From: Rhodocyclales bacterium
GTDB lineage: Bacteria > Pseudomonadota > Gammaproteobacteria > Burkholderiales > Rhodocyclaceae
Direction: 5' to 3'
Assembly (NCBI GenBank): GCA_026399475.1
Contig: JAPLQY010000023.1
Span: 118,369 to 182,368, forward strand
Length of the DNA: 64,000 nt
A program made the translations under genes and the position numbers. Positions 47,896-58,870 of the stretch are shown one piece after another (positions within the stretch are counted from its first letter, which is position 1; every line of letters begins with the position of its first letter). Under the pieces are notes generated by a model. That model did not search any database. It was not told the DNA's origin and worked only from the letters and a program-made list of their open reading frames with translations.

Positions 47896-49974
47896 TTATA
47901 CAGAAAGCCTCGAAATATCGGCAACCCGGTTCATCAAACCGGCGAGGCGCGACAGAAGGGCAAGACGATTGGCGCGGATTGGCGCTTCCTCGGCCATTAC
48001 CATGACGCCGTCGAAAAACGCATCGACCGGGCCGCGCAAGCCTGCCAGGGCCTTCAGCGCGGCGGTGTAGTCACAGGCAGACAGCTGCGCTTCTATGCCT
48101 GGCGCTGCGGCCGTGACCTGGGCGAACAGGGTCTTTTCCGCATCTTCCTGCAGCAGGGCGGAGTCGACCGCCGGGCCGGCATCGGCGCCCGACTTTTTCA
48201 GGATGTTCACGATGCGCTTGTTGGCAGCCGCCAGCGCCGCGGCTTCGGGCAATGCAGCAAATGCCTTGACGGCGGCCAGTTTGGCCGGAACCTGGTCGAT
48301 CCGCGCCGGGTCCAGCGCCAGTACCGCATCGACAGCGTTGTGATCGTGCCCCGCGTCACGCAGCATGTGGCGCAGGCGCTCCTTCAGAAACGTGGCGCTG
48401 GCGGCACGCCAGTCGCCGGTGAACAGTTCCGGCGCGAAGCCGGCGGCGGCATCGTCAATCAGTTCGGACAGCGACAGCGGCAGCGGGGTTTCCATCAGGA
48501 TGCGCAGCACGCCCAGCGCGGCGCGGCGCAGGCCGAAGGGGTCCTTGTCTCCGGTGGGAATCTGGCCGATGCCGAAGAAGCCGATCAGCGCGTCCAGCTT
48601 GTCGGCCAAGGCGACGGCGCAGGCGACCTGACCTTGCGGCAGGGTGTCGCCATTGAAACGCGGCTGATAGTGGCTCTGTATCGCGTCGGCCACGGCCTTG
48701 GGTTCACCGTCGGCCAGTGCGTAATAGCGGCCCATGATGCCTTGCAGTTCCGGGAATTCGCCGACCATGTCGGTGACCAGATCGGCCTTGGCCAGCAAGG
48801 CAGCGCGTTCCGTCTGCATCACATCGGCCCCCATGCGCTGTGCGATGGTGGCGGCGAGCTTGACCAGGCGATCGACGCGCTCGCCCTGGGTGCCCAGCTT
48901 GTTGTGATAAACGACGCGCGACAACTTGCCGATGCGTGCCGACAGCGGTGTCTTCTTGTCGGTTTCGAAGAAGAACTTGGCATCTGCCAGACGCGGCCGC
49001 ACCACGCGCGCATTACCGGTGATGATGTTGGCGGGATTCGCCACTTTCATGTTCGAGACTACCAGGAAGCGGTTCGTCAGCTTGCTCTTCTCGCCAGCGC
49101 CGTCCATCAGCGGGAAGTACTTCTGGTTCGCCTTCATGGTCAGGATCAGGCATTCCTGGGGTACTGCGAGGAATTCCGGTTCGAAGCTCGCCTCGTACAC
49201 GGCGGGGAATTCGACCAGCGCCGTGACTTCATCGAGCAGCGCTTCATCCCTCAGCCAGGTGAGTTGCCCGGCGGCACGATCCAGTTGCTCGCGGATCATG
49301 GTGCGACGCTTGTCGAAGGAGGCGATGACGCGGCCCTCGGTCTCGAGGGTCGCTTCATAATCGTCGGCGCGTGGGATGTCGATCACCCCAACGCTCAGGA
49401 AGCGATGGCCGCGCGTGACATTGCGGCTCTCCAGGCCCAGCACCTGGCCCGGGATCGTTCGGCCATCGTGCATCAGGATCAGGCCGTGCACCGGTCGCAC
49501 GAATTGCGCTTCACCGGCGCCCCAGCGCATGAGCTTGGCGACCGGCAGTTTCCTGAGCGCAGTTTCCACCATGCCGGCCAGATATTCGTCGATGCGTCCG
49601 CCTTTCCTGCTCGTGCGGGCGACGAAATATTCCGCTTTGCCGTCACTCTGCTTTTCCAGTTGCGCGAACTCGACTCCGGCGGAACGCATGAAGCCCTCCA
49701 GCGCCTTGGTCGGCGACCCGTCAGCGCCGACTCCTGACGCAACGGCAGGACCCTTCTTTTCGATCACGCGATCCGGCTGACTCTCCAGGCAAGCGTCGAA
49801 TTGCAGCGCCAGCCGGCGCGGCGTCGCGAACCAGCGACCTTCGTTGCCGGCCTCGATGAAGCCGGCGTCGGCCAGCGCCTTTTGCATTTGCTCGCGGAAC
49901 GCCAGCCCCAGTTTGGCCAGCGACTTCGGCGGCAGTTCCTCGGTGAGGAGTTCGATCAGTAGGGTGGCTTTCAT
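47896..49974 (-). CDS. glyS: Glycyl-tRNA synthetase beta subunit
   Basis: 692 residues from ATG 49974 ([19 protein letters not shown], the family N-terminus). E. coli GlyS has 689. The HD-like and anticodon-binding regions are recognisable ([56 protein letters not shown]). It forms the alpha2beta2 enzyme with GlyQ. The frame upstream of 49974 runs into an inserted repeat and is not part of the protein. An 18-bp direct repeat spans its start codon. Confidence 0.97.
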   Translation of the reverse strand: MKATLLIELLTEELPPKSLAKLGLAFREQMQKALADAGFIEAGNEGRWFATPRRLALQFDACLESQPDRVIEKKGPAVASGVGADGSPTKALEGFMRSAGVEFAQLEKQSDGKAEYFVARTSRKGGRIDEYLAGMVETALRKLPVAKLMRWGAGEAQFVRPVHGLILMHDGRTIPGQVLGLESRNVTRGHRFLSVGVIDIPRADDYEATLETEGRVIASFDKRRTMIREQLDRAAGQLTWLRDEALLDEVTALVEFPAVYEASFEPEFLAVPQECLILTMKANQKYFPLMDGAGEKSKLTNRFLVVSNMKVANPANIITGNARVVRPRLADAKFFFETDKKTPLSARIGKLSRVVYHNKLGTQGERVDRLVKLAATIAQRMGADVMQTERAALLAKADLVTDMVGEFPELQGIMGRYYALADGEPKAVADAIQSHYQPRFNGDTLPQGQVACAVALADKLDALIGFFGIGQIPTGDKDPFGLRRAALGVLRILMETPLPLSLSELIDDAAAGFAPELFTGDWRAASATFLKERLRHMLRDAGHDHNAVDAVLALDPARIDQVPAKLAAVKAFAALPEAAALAAANKRIVNILKKSGADAGPAVDSALLQEDAEKTLFAQVTAAAPGIEAQLSACDYTAALKALAGLRGPVDAFFDGVMVMAEEAPIRANRLALLSRLAGLMNRVADISRLSV

Positions 49975-50105
49975 GCTGCCTCCGCCGGGCCGCCCCAAGG
50001 GGGCAGCAAGCCATTAATACGGAGCGGGCCCAGCCCGCGAACCAGAGCCCCCCCCTTCCGTGGAAAGGGGGTTGGGGGGAAGGTAGTTTTCATGCTGCCT
50101 CCGCC
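49969..50105. repeat. Insertion between glyQ and glyS flanked by an 18-bp direct repeat
   Basis: TTTCATGCTGCCTCCGCC occurs perfectly at 49969-49986 and 50088-50105, 119 bp apart. Each copy holds, on the minus strand, the sequence of the glyQ end and an ATGA start. The unit between is GC-rich, with the hairpin-forming CCCCCTTCC-GTGG-AAAGGGGG and a CGCCCCAAGGGGGCAG string. The simplest reading is that glyQ and glyS once overlapped by ATGA and a small palindromic element was inserted, duplicating 18 bp of the junction. Confidence 0.6.
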
Positions 50106-50980
50106 TTGCACATCGGAAAGCCGAGTCGTTCACGCGAAGTGTAATAGGCCTGGGCGATTTCACGCGCCAGCGCACGCACGCGACCGATGTAGGCGGCGCG
50201 TTCGGTGACCGAGATGGCGCCGCGCGCATCGAGCAGGTTGAAAGTGTGCGAGGCCTTCATCACCATCTCGAATCCCGGCAAAGGCAGGCTTAGTCCGATC
50301 AGGCGCTTGGCTTCGGATTCGTATTTGGAAAACTGGGCAAACAGCCAGTCGACGTCGGAGTGTTCGAAGTTGTAGGTCGACTGCTCGACCTCGTTCTGGT
50401 GATACACATCGCCATAGGTGACACCGGGCGCCCAGACCAGGTCGAAGACATTTTCCACGTCTTGCAGATACATCGCGAGGCGCTCGATGCCGTAGGTGAT
50501 TTCGCCCAGCACCGGGCGGCAGGGGATCGACCCGACCTCCTGGAAATAGGTGAACTGGGTGACTTCCATGCCGTCCAGCCACACTTCCCAGCCCAGCCCC
50601 CATGCGCCGAGGGTCGGTGATTCCCAGTCGTCCTCGACAAAACGGATGTCGTGCTCGGAGGTGTTGATGCCGAGTGCGCACAGACTGTCGAGATAGAGTT
50701 CCTGAATGTTGGGCGGGTTGGGCTTCAATACCACCTGATACTGGTAGTAGTGTTGCAGGCGATTCGGATTCTCGCCGTAGCGGCCATCCTTGGGCCGGCG
50801 CGAGGGCTGGACATAGGCCGCGCGCCACGGTTCGGGGCCGATGGATCGCAGAAAAGTGGCAGTGTGGAAAGTTCCGGCGCCGACTTCGATATCGTAGGGC
50901 TGGAGCAGCACACAGCCCTGATTGTTCCAGAAGTCCTGCAGGCGCAGGATGATTTCCTGGAACGTGGGTTTTTGATTCAT
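50090..50980 (-). CDS. glyQ: Glycyl-tRNA synthetase alpha subunit
   Basis: 296 residues (E. coli 303). Class II synthetase motifs are seen: [37 protein letters not shown], and motif-3-like [13 protein letters not shown]. The N-terminus [19 protein letters not shown] is canonical. It is the first gene of the leftward operon that continues with glyS, gmhB and plsC. The last codons (KAEAA) sit in the downstream copy of the direct repeat. Confidence 0.97.
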   Translation of the reverse strand: MNQKPTFQEIILRLQDFWNNQGCVLLQPYDIEVGAGTFHTATFLRSIGPEPWRAAYVQPSRRPKDGRYGENPNRLQHYYQYQVVLKPNPPNIQELYLDSLCALGINTSEHDIRFVEDDWESPTLGAWGLGWEVWLDGMEVTQFTYFQEVGSIPCRPVLGEITYGIERLAMYLQDVENVFDLVWAPGVTYGDVYHQNEVEQSTYNFEHSDVDWLFAQFSKYESEAKRLIGLSLPLPGFEMVMKASHTFNLLDARGAISVTERAAYIGRVRALAREIAQAYYTSRERLGFPMCKAEAA

Positions 50981-51175
50981 CGGGAAACCCCGTCAATTCT
51001 CAAGAGCGGCGATTTTACAGGGTTTCCATCAGGGGCCCAGCCTGACTCTGCCGCTACACCCGGGTACGTTCAAGCGCGTTTTGAATCCTCTGTTTGTTGC
51101 ACCCCTTTTCAATCAACCGCTGCCGCTTCCGGTATCATCCGCGCCAATGCAACGACAGGCACGAGGAGCGGTACC

Positions 51176-51490
51176 GTGGATCATCATGTGAGCGTGGTTT
51201 TGAAGAACGGCGAGCGTTACGACTTCCCTCTGGGTGCGGAAGATATGGCGGCTTTCGATCCGGCCAGTGCGCGGCACTGGATAGCCGAGGCTTTTCTCAC
51301 GGCGGGGCTGGAGACTCCGAATCCCATGGGAAAGCTGTTGATGGTCGACCAGATCCTGCTGCTCGCCCTGAACTTCAAGCCTGCAGACTATGCACCTCTC
51401 ACGCCAGAGGTGCGCCGCTTCCTGTGTGCCGCCGTGCAGGCGATGGGACGCCCCAGCCTCACGATCGACCTGGCCGCCTACAAACTTTGA
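51176..51490 (+). CDS. Hypothetical protein of 104 residues
   Basis: Starts at GTG 51176 with AGGAGCGG 6 bases upstream; the frame upstream is open but without a plausible start nearby. The protein begins (M)DHHVSVVLKNGERYDF and has LGAEDMAAFDPASARHWI and PMGKLLMVDQILLLALNF. It has no signal peptide or membrane helix. It seems to be a real small soluble protein, conserved-looking in amino acid composition. I do not recognise its family. It overlaps the lnt stop by 13 bp, tail to tail. Confidence 0.6.
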   Translation: MDHHVSVVLKNGERYDFPLGAEDMAAFDPASARHWIAEAFLTAGLETPNPMGKLLMVDQILLLALNFKPADYAPLTPEVRRFLCAAVQAMGRPSLTIDLAAYKL

Positions 51491-52959
51491 ACCGTGCGGC
51501 GGCGTAGCGCAGTCAGACAGGCGACGACGGCGATCACCAGCGCCAGCTGGTTGCCCCAGCGGGCATAGGGTGTCAGGCCCGTCCGTCCCTGCGCCTGCAC
51601 CACCAGTGCGGCGGTGGTGAAAGGCGGCAGGGCGGCGGCAATGGTGCCGTCCGGCCCCACCATTGCAGTCATGCCGGTGTTGGTTGCGCGCAGCATCACG
51701 CGGCCGGTTTCGATGGCGCGCAACTGGGCTATCTGCAAATGTTGCGGCTGTGCCAGCGAATCGCCAAACCACGCCGTGTTGGAAAGATTCACCAGCAAAG
51801 TCGCGGCCGGCAATGCACCGAGCAATTCCTCGCCGAACAGGTCCTCGTAACAGATGTTTGGCGCGATGAATTGTCCGGCAACGCTCAGCGCTTCCTGTCG
51901 TGCCAGGCCGGCGGTGAAATCCGACATCGGGATATGCGTAAAGCGGAAGAACCAGGCAAAGCCCGGCGGTGCGTATTCGCCGAAGGGCACCAGGTGCCGC
52001 TTGGCATAGGCCTTGGCTGCCAGTTCCGGACTTAGCGTGACCGCACCGTTGGTATAGCCACCGTCGGTGGTGCCGACAGCGACACCGATCAACGCGTCGC
52101 CATGGCGCGTCAGGCCGCGCAGCACCTCACGCGGGACTTCGCTGAAGTACAGCGGCAGGGCGGTTTCGGGCAGTACGGTGAGGCTTGCCGGATGGGTCCT
52201 GGCCAGGCGCAGATAGGTATCCACTGACAGCGGCAGCCGCTTCGGGTCCCACTTGAGGCTTTGCGGTACGTTGCCCTGCAGCAGGCTGACGGTGACGGGA
52301 GCACCGACCGGCTGCGTCCAGTCCATCCTGTGCAGCAAGCCGCCGAGTCCGGGCAAGAACAGTATCGACGCCCATATCCCGGGCTTGCGCCAGCCGGCGA
52401 TGCTCATGTGGCCAATCAATCCGGCAATCAGGGCAACAATGAAGCCGACGCCATAGACGCCAAGCACCGATGCCCAGCCGGACAGGGGGCTCGGCGGGCT
52501 TTGCGAATAGCCGACCGCGAGCCAGGGAAAGCCGGTGAATAGCGTGCCGCGCAACCACTCGGTGAGGGTCCACAGACCTGCGAACAGCAGCACATCGCGC
52601 AGCGTGTTTCTGCGCCAGCGTGAGAACAAGCCACCCGCCAGTGCCGGAAACAGGGCGAGATAGAGGCAGAACAGCAGGGTGGCAGCAGCAGCGGCAGGCG
52701 GCGCCATGCCGGCGAAATGTGACAGGCTGACGTAGATCCACGATACGCCGAACAGGAAGCAGCCCGCACCCCAGGCGAGTCCGAGCAGCATCGCTTGCCG
52801 AGCGCTGGATGTCTTGCGCCAGAGGAAGAACAGGCCACCCAGGGCAATGGGCGGCGCTGGCGAGATGGCGAATGGGGCAAAACCCAGAACACAGAGCGCG
52901 CCGAGGGCAATCGCAGCAGCCGCAGCGCGCAGGGAAACGGCCACATGCCGCTGCGTCAT
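51478..52959 (-). CDS. lnt: Apolipoprotein N-acyltransferase
   Basis: 493 residues. It adds the third acyl chain to lipoproteins at the inner membrane. About eight helices in the first half are followed by a nitrilase-like periplasmic domain with the triad Glu in VLPETALPLY, Lys in YAKRHLVPFGEY and Cys in APNICYEDLFGEE. The start overlaps the corC stop by four bases. The lipoproteins encoded in this window (NHL and M48-like) would be substrates. Confidence 0.95.
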   Translation of the reverse strand: MTQRHVAVSLRAAAAAIALGALCVLGFAPFAISPAPPIALGGLFFLWRKTSSARQAMLLGLAWGAGCFLFGVSWIYVSLSHFAGMAPPAAAAATLLFCLYLALFPALAGGLFSRWRRNTLRDVLLFAGLWTLTEWLRGTLFTGFPWLAVGYSQSPPSPLSGWASVLGVYGVGFIVALIAGLIGHMSIAGWRKPGIWASILFLPGLGGLLHRMDWTQPVGAPVTVSLLQGNVPQSLKWDPKRLPLSVDTYLRLARTHPASLTVLPETALPLYFSEVPREVLRGLTRHGDALIGVAVGTTDGGYTNGAVTLSPELAAKAYAKRHLVPFGEYAPPGFAWFFRFTHIPMSDFTAGLARQEALSVAGQFIAPNICYEDLFGEELLGALPAATLLVNLSNTAWFGDSLAQPQHLQIAQLRAIETGRVMLRATNTGMTAMVGPDGTIAAALPPFTTAALVVQAQGRTGLTPYARWGNQLALVIAVVACLTALRRRTVQSL

Positions 52960-53816
52960 TCGTCTGCTGCGAGCGGAGTTGAAAGCGGCAGATCCTTCTG
53001 CGGATCGACCAGCAGGGTATGCACGCGACGGCTGTCGGCGCGCAATACCTGCATGCGCAGACCGCCGATGCTGACCACCTCGTTGCGCTTCGGCAGACGG
53101 CCCAGGTGATGGATTACCAGGCCGCCCACGGTGTCGAAATGTTCGTCCGAAAACCCGGAGGCGAACGCAGAGTTGAAGTCGGCAATTTCGGTCACGGCCT
53201 TGACGCGATAACGCCCGGTGTTGTCCTTGACGATGTTGTCCGCGGTTTCGTCGAAGTCGTATTCGTCTTCGATGTCGCCGACGATTTGCTCAAGCACGTC
53301 CTCGATGGTGACCAGTCCGGCGACGCCGCCGTATTCGTCGACCACGATGGCCATGTGGTTGCGCGAGGCGCGGAATTCCCGCAGCAGCACGTTGAGCCGC
53401 TTTGATTCGGGGATGAATATGGCCGGACGCAGCGTGTCGCGCAGGTCGAATTCCTTGCCGGCGAAGTAGCGCAACAGATCCTTGGCCAGCAGAATGCCAA
53501 GTACGTCGTCCTTGCTTTCGCCGATGGCAGGGAAGCGCGAGTGTGCAGTTTCGAGCACGACCTCGACGATCTGTTCGGGCGAATCGTTGATGTCCACTAC
53601 GTCCATCTGCGCCCGCGGCACCATGATGTCGCGTACCGCCATGTCGCTGACTGCAAGTGCGCCTTCGATGATCGACAGCGCATCGGCGTCCATCAGATGG
53701 CGCTCGAATGCGCCATGCAGCAATGCAAGCAATTGTTCGCGGTCTTCGGGTTCGCGCAGCAGCAGTGCGGAAAGCCGTTCGATCAGGCTGGGTCTACTGG
53801 GAAGGTCCATGTTCAA
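52956..53816 (-). CDS. corC: CorC/HlyC-type CBS-domain protein
   Basis: 286 residues. Two CBS domains ([17 protein letters not shown]... and [22 protein letters not shown]) and a C-terminal transporter-associated domain ([18 protein letters not shown]) match CorC, which is linked to magnesium and cobalt efflux. No membrane domain is present. It lies between ybeY and lnt with ATGA overlaps on both sides. Two in-frame ATGs at the start differ by two residues only. Confidence 0.93.
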   Translation of the reverse strand: MNMDLPSRPSLIERLSALLLREPEDREQLLALLHGAFERHLMDADALSIIEGALAVSDMAVRDIMVPRAQMDVVDINDSPEQIVEVVLETAHSRFPAIGESKDDVLGILLAKDLLRYFAGKEFDLRDTLRPAIFIPESKRLNVLLREFRASRNHMAIVVDEYGGVAGLVTIEDVLEQIVGDIEDEYDFDETADNIVKDNTGRYRVKAVTEIADFNSAFASGFSDEHFDTVGGLVIHHLGRLPKRNEVVSIGGLRMQVLRADSRRVHTLLVDPQKDLPLSTPLAADE

Positions 53817-54265
53817 TACGGGTCGGGATAGCCCAATGCCTGCAGGATTTCCTTTTCCTTCGCCTCCATGCGTTCGGCATCTTTGCGGCCGGTCTCGTGG
53901 TCATAGCCCTGTAAATGCAGCATACCATGCACCACCATGTGCGCGTAGTGGGCTTCCCGCGCTTTTCCCTGCTCCTGCGCTTCACGTTCCACCACCGGCA
54001 GGCAGAGCACGAGATCGCCCTGTACCGGCTCGCCGGATTCGTAGGGAAAGGACAGTACATTGGTCGCGTAATCCTTGCCCCGGTAATCGCGATTGAGTTG
54101 CCGGCCTTCCTTCGCGTCGACGAAGCGCACCGTTACTTCAGCCGGTTTGGCACAGGCCGCGCGCACCCAGCGGCGAACTTGTGGGCGGGTCGGGGCGCCA
54201 TCCTTGCCGATCGGGTACTGAACCGACAGGCACAGTTCAGGCAGGCGTTGCGCGGACGGAGTCAT
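53813..54265 (-). CDS. ybeY: Endoribonuclease YbeY
   Basis: 150 residues from ATG 54265 ([18 protein letters not shown]). The zinc site H-x3-H-x5-H is [11 protein letters not shown], preceded by [18 protein letters not shown]. YbeY matures 16S rRNA and takes part in ribosome quality control. The start overlaps the phoH end by 29 bp; the longer upstream frame is a shadow of phoH. Confidence 0.95.
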   Translation of the reverse strand: MTPSAQRLPELCLSVQYPIGKDGAPTRPQVRRWVRAACAKPAEVTVRFVDAKEGRQLNRDYRGKDYATNVLSFPYESGEPVQGDLVLCLPVVEREAQEQGKAREAHYAHMVVHGMLHLQGYDHETGRKDAERMEAKEKEILQALGYPDPY

Positions 54266-55223
54266 GTTTCTGGTAGGCGTCGACAATGCGCGCCACCAGG
54301 GGGTGGCGCACCACGTCTGAAGCGTCGAAGTCGGTGAAAGCAAGTCCGCGGACATCGGCCAGGATGCGGCGTGCCTCGACCAGGCCGGACTTCTGCCCAC
54401 GCGGCAGGTCGATCTGCGTTACGTCGCCGGTGACCACGGCCTTGGCGCCGATGCCGATGCGGGTCAGGAACATTTTCATTTGCTCGGGCGTGGTGTTCTG
54501 CGCCTCATCGAGAATGATGAAGGCATGATTCAGGGTGCGTCCACGCATGTAGGCCAGCGGGGCAATCTCGATGTTCTGTTTCTCGAACAGTCTGGATACC
54601 TTGTCGAAACCCATCAGGTCATACAACGCATCGTAGAGCGGACGCAGGTAGGGATCGATTTTCTGCGCCAGGTCTCCGGGCAGGAAGCCGAGTCGCTCGC
54701 CGGCTTCGACGGCAGGTCGCGTGAGGACAATGCGGCTTACCTGGTCGCGTTCGAAGGCATCAATCGCGGAAGCGACCGCGAGATAGGTTTTGCCTGTGCC
54801 GGCCGGGCCGATGCCAAAGGTGATGTCGTGTTCCTGGATGTTGCTGAGATACCTCGCCTGATTCGGCGTGCGCCCATGCAGATCGGGCTTTTTCGTCAGC
54901 AGGCCGGCGCTTGGCTGGGCGGGCGAATGGGGCAACCGTGTGCTGCGGTTGCGTGCGATCTCGATCAGACCCAGCTGGAGTTCGTCGATGGAGATCGGTT
55001 CGCTCGCCTGTTCGTAGAAGTGCTGCAAGGCCGTGGCGGCAAGCCGAGACTGAGACAGCTCGCCGCTGATCCGGCAATGCTGGCCGCGACGGTTGATGGT
55101 GACATCGAATGCGGCCTCGATCTGGCGCAGATTTTCGTCGAGCGCGCCGCAGAGATTTTGCAGCCGCGCGTTGTCGAGCGGCATGAGCGCGATGTCGTGA
55201 GATCTCTGCCTGGAAGTCACCAT
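54237..55223 (-). CDS. PhoH-like ATPase (YbeZ)
   Basis: 328 residues from ATG 55223 ([14 protein letters not shown]); an internal ATG at 55184 would drop part of the N-terminal strand ahead of [20 protein letters not shown]. The P-loop is [11 protein letters not shown], Walker B is [11 protein letters not shown], with sensor region [20 protein letters not shown]. PhoH/YbeZ is the RNA-associated partner of YbeY. The order miaB-x-phoH-ybeY-corC-lnt is conserved apart from the extra gene x. Confidence 0.93.
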   Translation of the reverse strand: MVTSRQRSHDIALMPLDNARLQNLCGALDENLRQIEAAFDVTINRRGQHCRISGELSQSRLAATALQHFYEQASEPISIDELQLGLIEIARNRSTRLPHSPAQPSAGLLTKKPDLHGRTPNQARYLSNIQEHDITFGIGPAGTGKTYLAVASAIDAFERDQVSRIVLTRPAVEAGERLGFLPGDLAQKIDPYLRPLYDALYDLMGFDKVSRLFEKQNIEIAPLAYMRGRTLNHAFIILDEAQNTTPEQMKMFLTRIGIGAKAVVTGDVTQIDLPRGQKSGLVEARRILADVRGLAFTDFDASDVVRHPLVARIVDAYQKHDSVRATPA

Positions 55224-55263
55224 CCAGGAATGCCTCGAGCCTGCCCGTGCCACGATAAACAGT

Positions 55264-55746
55264 TCATAACTTGCAGTCGCGTTTGAGAAATAGCTCGGTC
55301 AGGTGTTCCTTGCGCGCCTTGGCGGCATCGGCGCGCTTGGCTGCGTTTTGTGCTTCGACGGTCTTCTGGTCCATCACGACTTGAGTGCCGAGGCGAGCCA
55401 AGGGACCGAACAGAGGCAACGCGCCGAAGGCGCCTGTTTGAATCGCGGCGCCAGTGGCGACCTGCCCTACCGCCGAGGCCGTCGCGGCATTGGACATTTC
55501 GCCTCGTCCGGCTTCGCCGCCGCCGGATGCCTTGTACACGCTGTCCATCAGTCCCACTTCCGCCTTCAGATCGTCGCAGGACAATCCGCCGTCGCGCATT
55601 TGCAGGCGGTCGAGGTTGACCGTGGAGAGGTCGGTTGGTGCGCTGGATGGTGCGGCAGCACCGGCTTTGTCGGCCGGGGCCGGCGATTGGGCCAGGGCTC
55701 CAGCTGCGAAGAGAGCGGCAAGCAGGTAAACGCTACGAGTAGACAT
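55264..55746 (-). CDS. Secreted protein of unknown function between miaB and phoH
   Basis: 160 residues. A Sec signal ([20 protein letters not shown]) leads into a Pro/Ala-rich linker, then [23 protein letters not shown] glycine/alanine-rich middle ([21 protein letters not shown]) looks like a hydrophobic helix pair. The end is a charged helix ([20 protein letters not shown]) and CKL. Two cysteines, one near the start and one at the end, may form a disulfide. It overlaps the miaB stop, so it belongs to the operon, but it is not part of the standard set. I do not recognise a family. Confidence 0.65.
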   Translation of the reverse strand: MSTRSVYLLAALFAAGALAQSPAPADKAGAAAPSSAPTDLSTVNLDRLQMRDGGLSCDDLKAEVGLMDSVYKASGGGEAGRGEMSNAATASAVGQVATGAAIQTGAFGALPLFGPLARLGTQVVMDQKTVEAQNAAKRADAAKARKEHLTELFLKRDCKL

Positions 55747-57112
55747 GGGCTGTATTCTCCGGAAGGACGATGATTTCGCCGCGCAAGCTGTGAGGCAGGG
55801 CGGCAGTGATGGTGATATTAATGAAGCGGCCGATCAGGCGTTCGTTGCCGGCGAAGTTGACCACACGATTGTTGTCGGTGCGCCCGGCCAGTTCGCTGGC
55901 ATCCTTTCTTGCATGGCCTTCGACCAGGATGCGCTGTGTCGTGCCGACCATCGCCTGGCTGATTTTCAGCGCCTGTGCTTCGATGGTCTTCTGCAAACGC
56001 ATCAGCCGCCGGATTTTTGTTTGCGGTGAGGTGTCATCGGCCATGTCGGCCGCCGGTGTGCCGGGGCGTGGGCTGTAGATGAAAGAGAAGCTGTTGTCGA
56101 AGTTCAGTTCTTCAATCAATTGCATGGTCTTTTCGAAGTCCTCTTCGGTTTCGCCGGGGAACCCGACAATGAAGTCGGAGGAAAGTGAAAGATCGGGCCG
56201 TGCGGTCTTGAGCTTCTTCACCAGCGATTTGAATTCAAGTACGGAATAGCCGCGTTTCATCGCCGCCAGAATCCGGTCGGAGCCGGACTGCACCGGCAGA
56301 TGCAGGTGCGAGACCAGCTTCGGTGTGCTGCGGTAGGTGTCAATCAGCCGCGGCGTCATCTCACGCGGATGCGAGGTGGTATAGCGGATGCGTTCAATGC
56401 CTTCCATGTCGGCCATGGTTTCGATCAGGAACGCGAGGTCTGCAGTCAGGTCGCAGTTATCACCGTCGTCAGTGGCGCCGCCGAACTTTCCCCTGTAGGC
56501 ATTGACGTTCTGGCCCAGCAGCGTGACTTCGCGTACACCACGAGCGACCAGTCCGGTGATTTCAGCCACGACGTCGGCCAGCGGGCGCGAAACTTCCTCG
56601 CCTCGCGTGTAAGGCACGACACAGAAACTGCAGTACTTTGAACAGCCTTCCATGATCGAGACGAAAGCCGACGTTCCCGTAATGGTGGCAGGGGGCAGGG
56701 CGTCGAACTTCTCGATTTCCGGGAAAGAGATATCAACCTGCGCCCGGCCGCTCTCGCGGCGCGCGGCGATCATCTGCGGCAGGCGGTGCAGGGTTTGCGG
56801 GCCGAATACCAGATCGACGTAGGGCGCACGGGCGACAATGGCGGCTCCCTCCTGGCTGGCAACGCAGCCGCCGACACCTATCACCAGATTCGGGTTGAGT
56901 TGCTTGAGATGCCTGATCCGGCCAAGGTCGTGGAACACCTTCTCCTGCGCCTTTTCGCGCACCGAGCAGGTGTTGAACAGGATGATGTCGGCTTCCTCGG
57001 GGTTTTCCGTCTTGACCGCGCCATCGCTGCCGGCCAGCACGTCGGCCATCTTGTCAGAGTCGTATTCGTTCATCTGGCAGCCGAAGGTGCGGATGAACAC
57101 TTTCTTTGCCAT
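55733..57112 (-). CDS. miaB: tRNA-2-methylthio-N6-dimethylallyladenosine synthase MiaB
   Basis: 459 residues. It adds the methylthio group to i6A37 in tRNA. The N-terminal UPF0004 domain has Cys in [23 protein letters not shown] and [11 protein letters not shown], for the auxiliary cluster. The radical SAM motif is [19 protein letters not shown]-terminal TRAM domain ends the protein. It is divergent from queC, with 77 bp between start codons. Confidence 0.97.
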   Translation of the reverse strand: MAKKVFIRTFGCQMNEYDSDKMADVLAGSDGAVKTENPEEADIILFNTCSVREKAQEKVFHDLGRIRHLKQLNPNLVIGVGGCVASQEGAAIVARAPYVDLVFGPQTLHRLPQMIAARRESGRAQVDISFPEIEKFDALPPATITGTSAFVSIMEGCSKYCSFCVVPYTRGEEVSRPLADVVAEITGLVARGVREVTLLGQNVNAYRGKFGGATDDGDNCDLTADLAFLIETMADMEGIERIRYTTSHPREMTPRLIDTYRSTPKLVSHLHLPVQSGSDRILAAMKRGYSVLEFKSLVKKLKTARPDLSLSSDFIVGFPGETEEDFEKTMQLIEELNFDNSFSFIYSPRPGTPAADMADDTSPQTKIRRLMRLQKTIEAQALKISQAMVGTTQRILVEGHARKDASELAGRTDNNRVVNFAGNERLIGRFINITITAALPHSLRGEIIVLPENTAHVYS

Positions 57113-57189
57113 CGTCGATCGCAGGAAAAGGGAGGAAGGGCGAATTATAGAACAGCCGTAACCGCGGGCTGTTTGCTACCATCGCCACC

Positions 57190-57876
57190 ATGATGAAACC
57201 CGCAGTCGTTCTTCTCTCCGGCGGCCTCGATTCCGCCACGGTGCTGGCCCTGGCGCGCGAGCAGGGCTTTGCCTGTCACTGTCTGTCGCTCGATTACGGC
57301 CAGCGCCATGGCGCCGAGTTGCACGCGGCGGCACGCGTGGCCGCGGCTCTGGGGGCTGCCGCGCATCGCGTGCTGAAACTCGACCTCGGCCAGCTAGGCG
57401 GTTCGGCGCTGACTGACAGTTCGATCGCCGTGCCGACCGCGGGCGTCCAGCCGGGAATCCCGGTCACCTACGTGCCGGCGCGCAACACCATCATGCTGGC
57501 CCTGGCCCTGGCCTGGGCCGAGGTACTGGGCGCAGGGGACATCTTTGTCGGCGTCAACGCCGTGGACTATTCGGGCTATCCGGATTGCCGGCCTGAATTC
57601 ATTCGCGCATTCGAGGTGCTCGCCAATCTGGCGACCAAGGCGGCGGTTGAAGGCAGGCCGCTCAAAGTACATGCGCCGCTGATCGACATGAGCAAGGCGC
57701 AGATCATCGTCCAAGGCGCAAGGCTGGGTGTCGATTACGGGCTTACGGTGTCCTGCTACCAGGCCGATGCGGAAGGCAGCGCCTGCGGCGTGTGCGACTC
57801 CTGCCGGTTGCGCAGCCAGGGCTTTGCGGCGGCGAGCCTGCCAGACGTCACGCGGTATCAGGTGAATGTCATATAG
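57190..57876 (+). CDS. queC: 7-cyano-7-deazaguanine (preQ0) synthase QueC
   Basis: 228 residues. It converts 7-carboxy-7-deazaguanine to preQ0 for queuosine. The PP-loop is [15 protein letters not shown]. Conserved [20 protein letters not shown] and [13 protein letters not shown] are present, and the zinc site is [20 protein letters not shown]. Other queuosine genes are not in the window. No preQ1-type riboswitch is evident in the short leader. Confidence 0.96.
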   Translation: MMKPAVVLLSGGLDSATVLALAREQGFACHCLSLDYGQRHGAELHAAARVAAALGAAAHRVLKLDLGQLGGSALTDSSIAVPTAGVQPGIPVTYVPARNTIMLALALAWAEVLGAGDIFVGVNAVDYSGYPDCRPEFIRAFEVLANLATKAAVEGRPLKVHAPLIDMSKAQIIVQGARLGVDYGLTVSCYQADAEGSACGVCDSCRLRSQGFAAASLPDVTRYQVNVI

Positions 57877-57975
57877 CTGGAGGTTTCGCAAGAGTACGTG
57901 CGCTCACGCGTGAAACGGGAACTTCCTCGCAATCGCCTGCTGAACGTTCCGTTTGGCCGTTATCTCGGGAAATCC

Positions 57976-58473
57976 TCAAAGTATCGAGCGTATCGTCGCC
58001 GTCAGCGCCTCTGCGGAGAGCGTACCCCAATGGCTTGCGCTGAGCTGTCCTGCGCGATTGATGGCGAACAGGCGCGGTGGCCATAGCAAGGGACCGAATT
58101 GACGAACATGATGTTCGGTGCTCATCGCTGTGGGAAAGCTGACGGGGTGCGAACGCAGAAACTCGCGCGCGTCCTCGGCGTTGTTGTCGAGTGAAACCGC
58201 GACGATTTCCAGTCCCTGTTTTCGATATTTGACGTAGGCCTTTTCCAGTGTGGCCATTTCGGCGTGACAGGGCGGGCACCAGGATGCCCAGAACACCAGC
58301 AATACCGGCCGTCCGGCCAGATCCTGGGAACGCAGGGTCTGGCCGCTGATCAGTGTAACTTCGAAGCTCACCGCGGTCCCGATGCGTGGGGCTGCCTGGG
58401 TGGCAAATGAGAGAAGGGGGAGGATAAACACCAATGCCGAAAGCATGCGGCGGAAAAGTTTCAAGGAGGACAT
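57976..58473 (-). CDS. TlpA-family periplasmic thioredoxin
   Basis: 165 residues with a Sec signal peptide (MLSALVFILPLLSFATQAA). The redox centre is WASWCPPCHAEM, with cis-proline region PPRLFAINRAGQL. TlpA/ResA-like proteins keep c-type cytochrome cysteines reduced for heme attachment or reduce other periplasmic disulfides. The window codes for 34 or so c-type hemes, so a role in their maturation is plausible but not shown. It stands alone and converges with queC. Confidence 0.9.
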   Translation of the reverse strand: MSSLKLFRRMLSALVFILPLLSFATQAAPRIGTAVSFEVTLISGQTLRSQDLAGRPVLLVFWASWCPPCHAEMATLEKAYVKYRKQGLEIVAVSLDNNAEDAREFLRSHPVSFPTAMSTEHHVRQFGPLLWPPRLFAINRAGQLSASHWGTLSAEALTATIRSIL

Positions 58474-58870
58474 AAGAGAGCCGGAGTACAGCCGCAGAAT
58501 GGAGAGGTCTATTGGAGCATGCCCTGGGTCGCGAGTTCCGCGCTCAACCGCGAAAAGACTTATACGCCCATCAATGCGAGACGGCGTAATCGGTTACGCG
58601 ACAAGAGTGGCTGCGTTACCCCCCCCAGACTGATGTTGCGATGCCGGCAATCCGCGCGACAGAGTATTCCTCGCCACGATCTGCTGAACTCCGGAAATAT
58701 TAGAGTTGAGTGATATAAAGCGGCGTTATTTTTCAAGTGACGGACTGAATCGCGTCGTGACTGACTTTCGCCGAGAATCAACAGTTTGGCGAACAGGTTT
58801 TAGTGGATGCCAACGCCCGCTTTATTTGCGTCTGTAACCAAGTTCGGAAATTTCCAGAGGATCGCGCGAT
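58474..58870. other. Intergenic region upstream of the YeeE/YedE gene (397 bp)
   Basis: The gap separates the divergent TlpA and YeeE genes and is lower in GC than its surroundings around 58680-58740 (TATTAGAGTTGAGTGATATAAAG). It should contain promoters for both. I see no consensus sigma-70 pair with correct spacing, no tRNA, and no credible ORF; short frames in it lack ribosome sites. Confidence 0.5.

Noticed and set aside
57113..57189. PreQ1/preQ0-type riboswitch upstream of queC
   Set aside because: The 77-bp divergent gap is too short to hold the miaB leader and an aptamer, and no characteristic stem-loop is visible.
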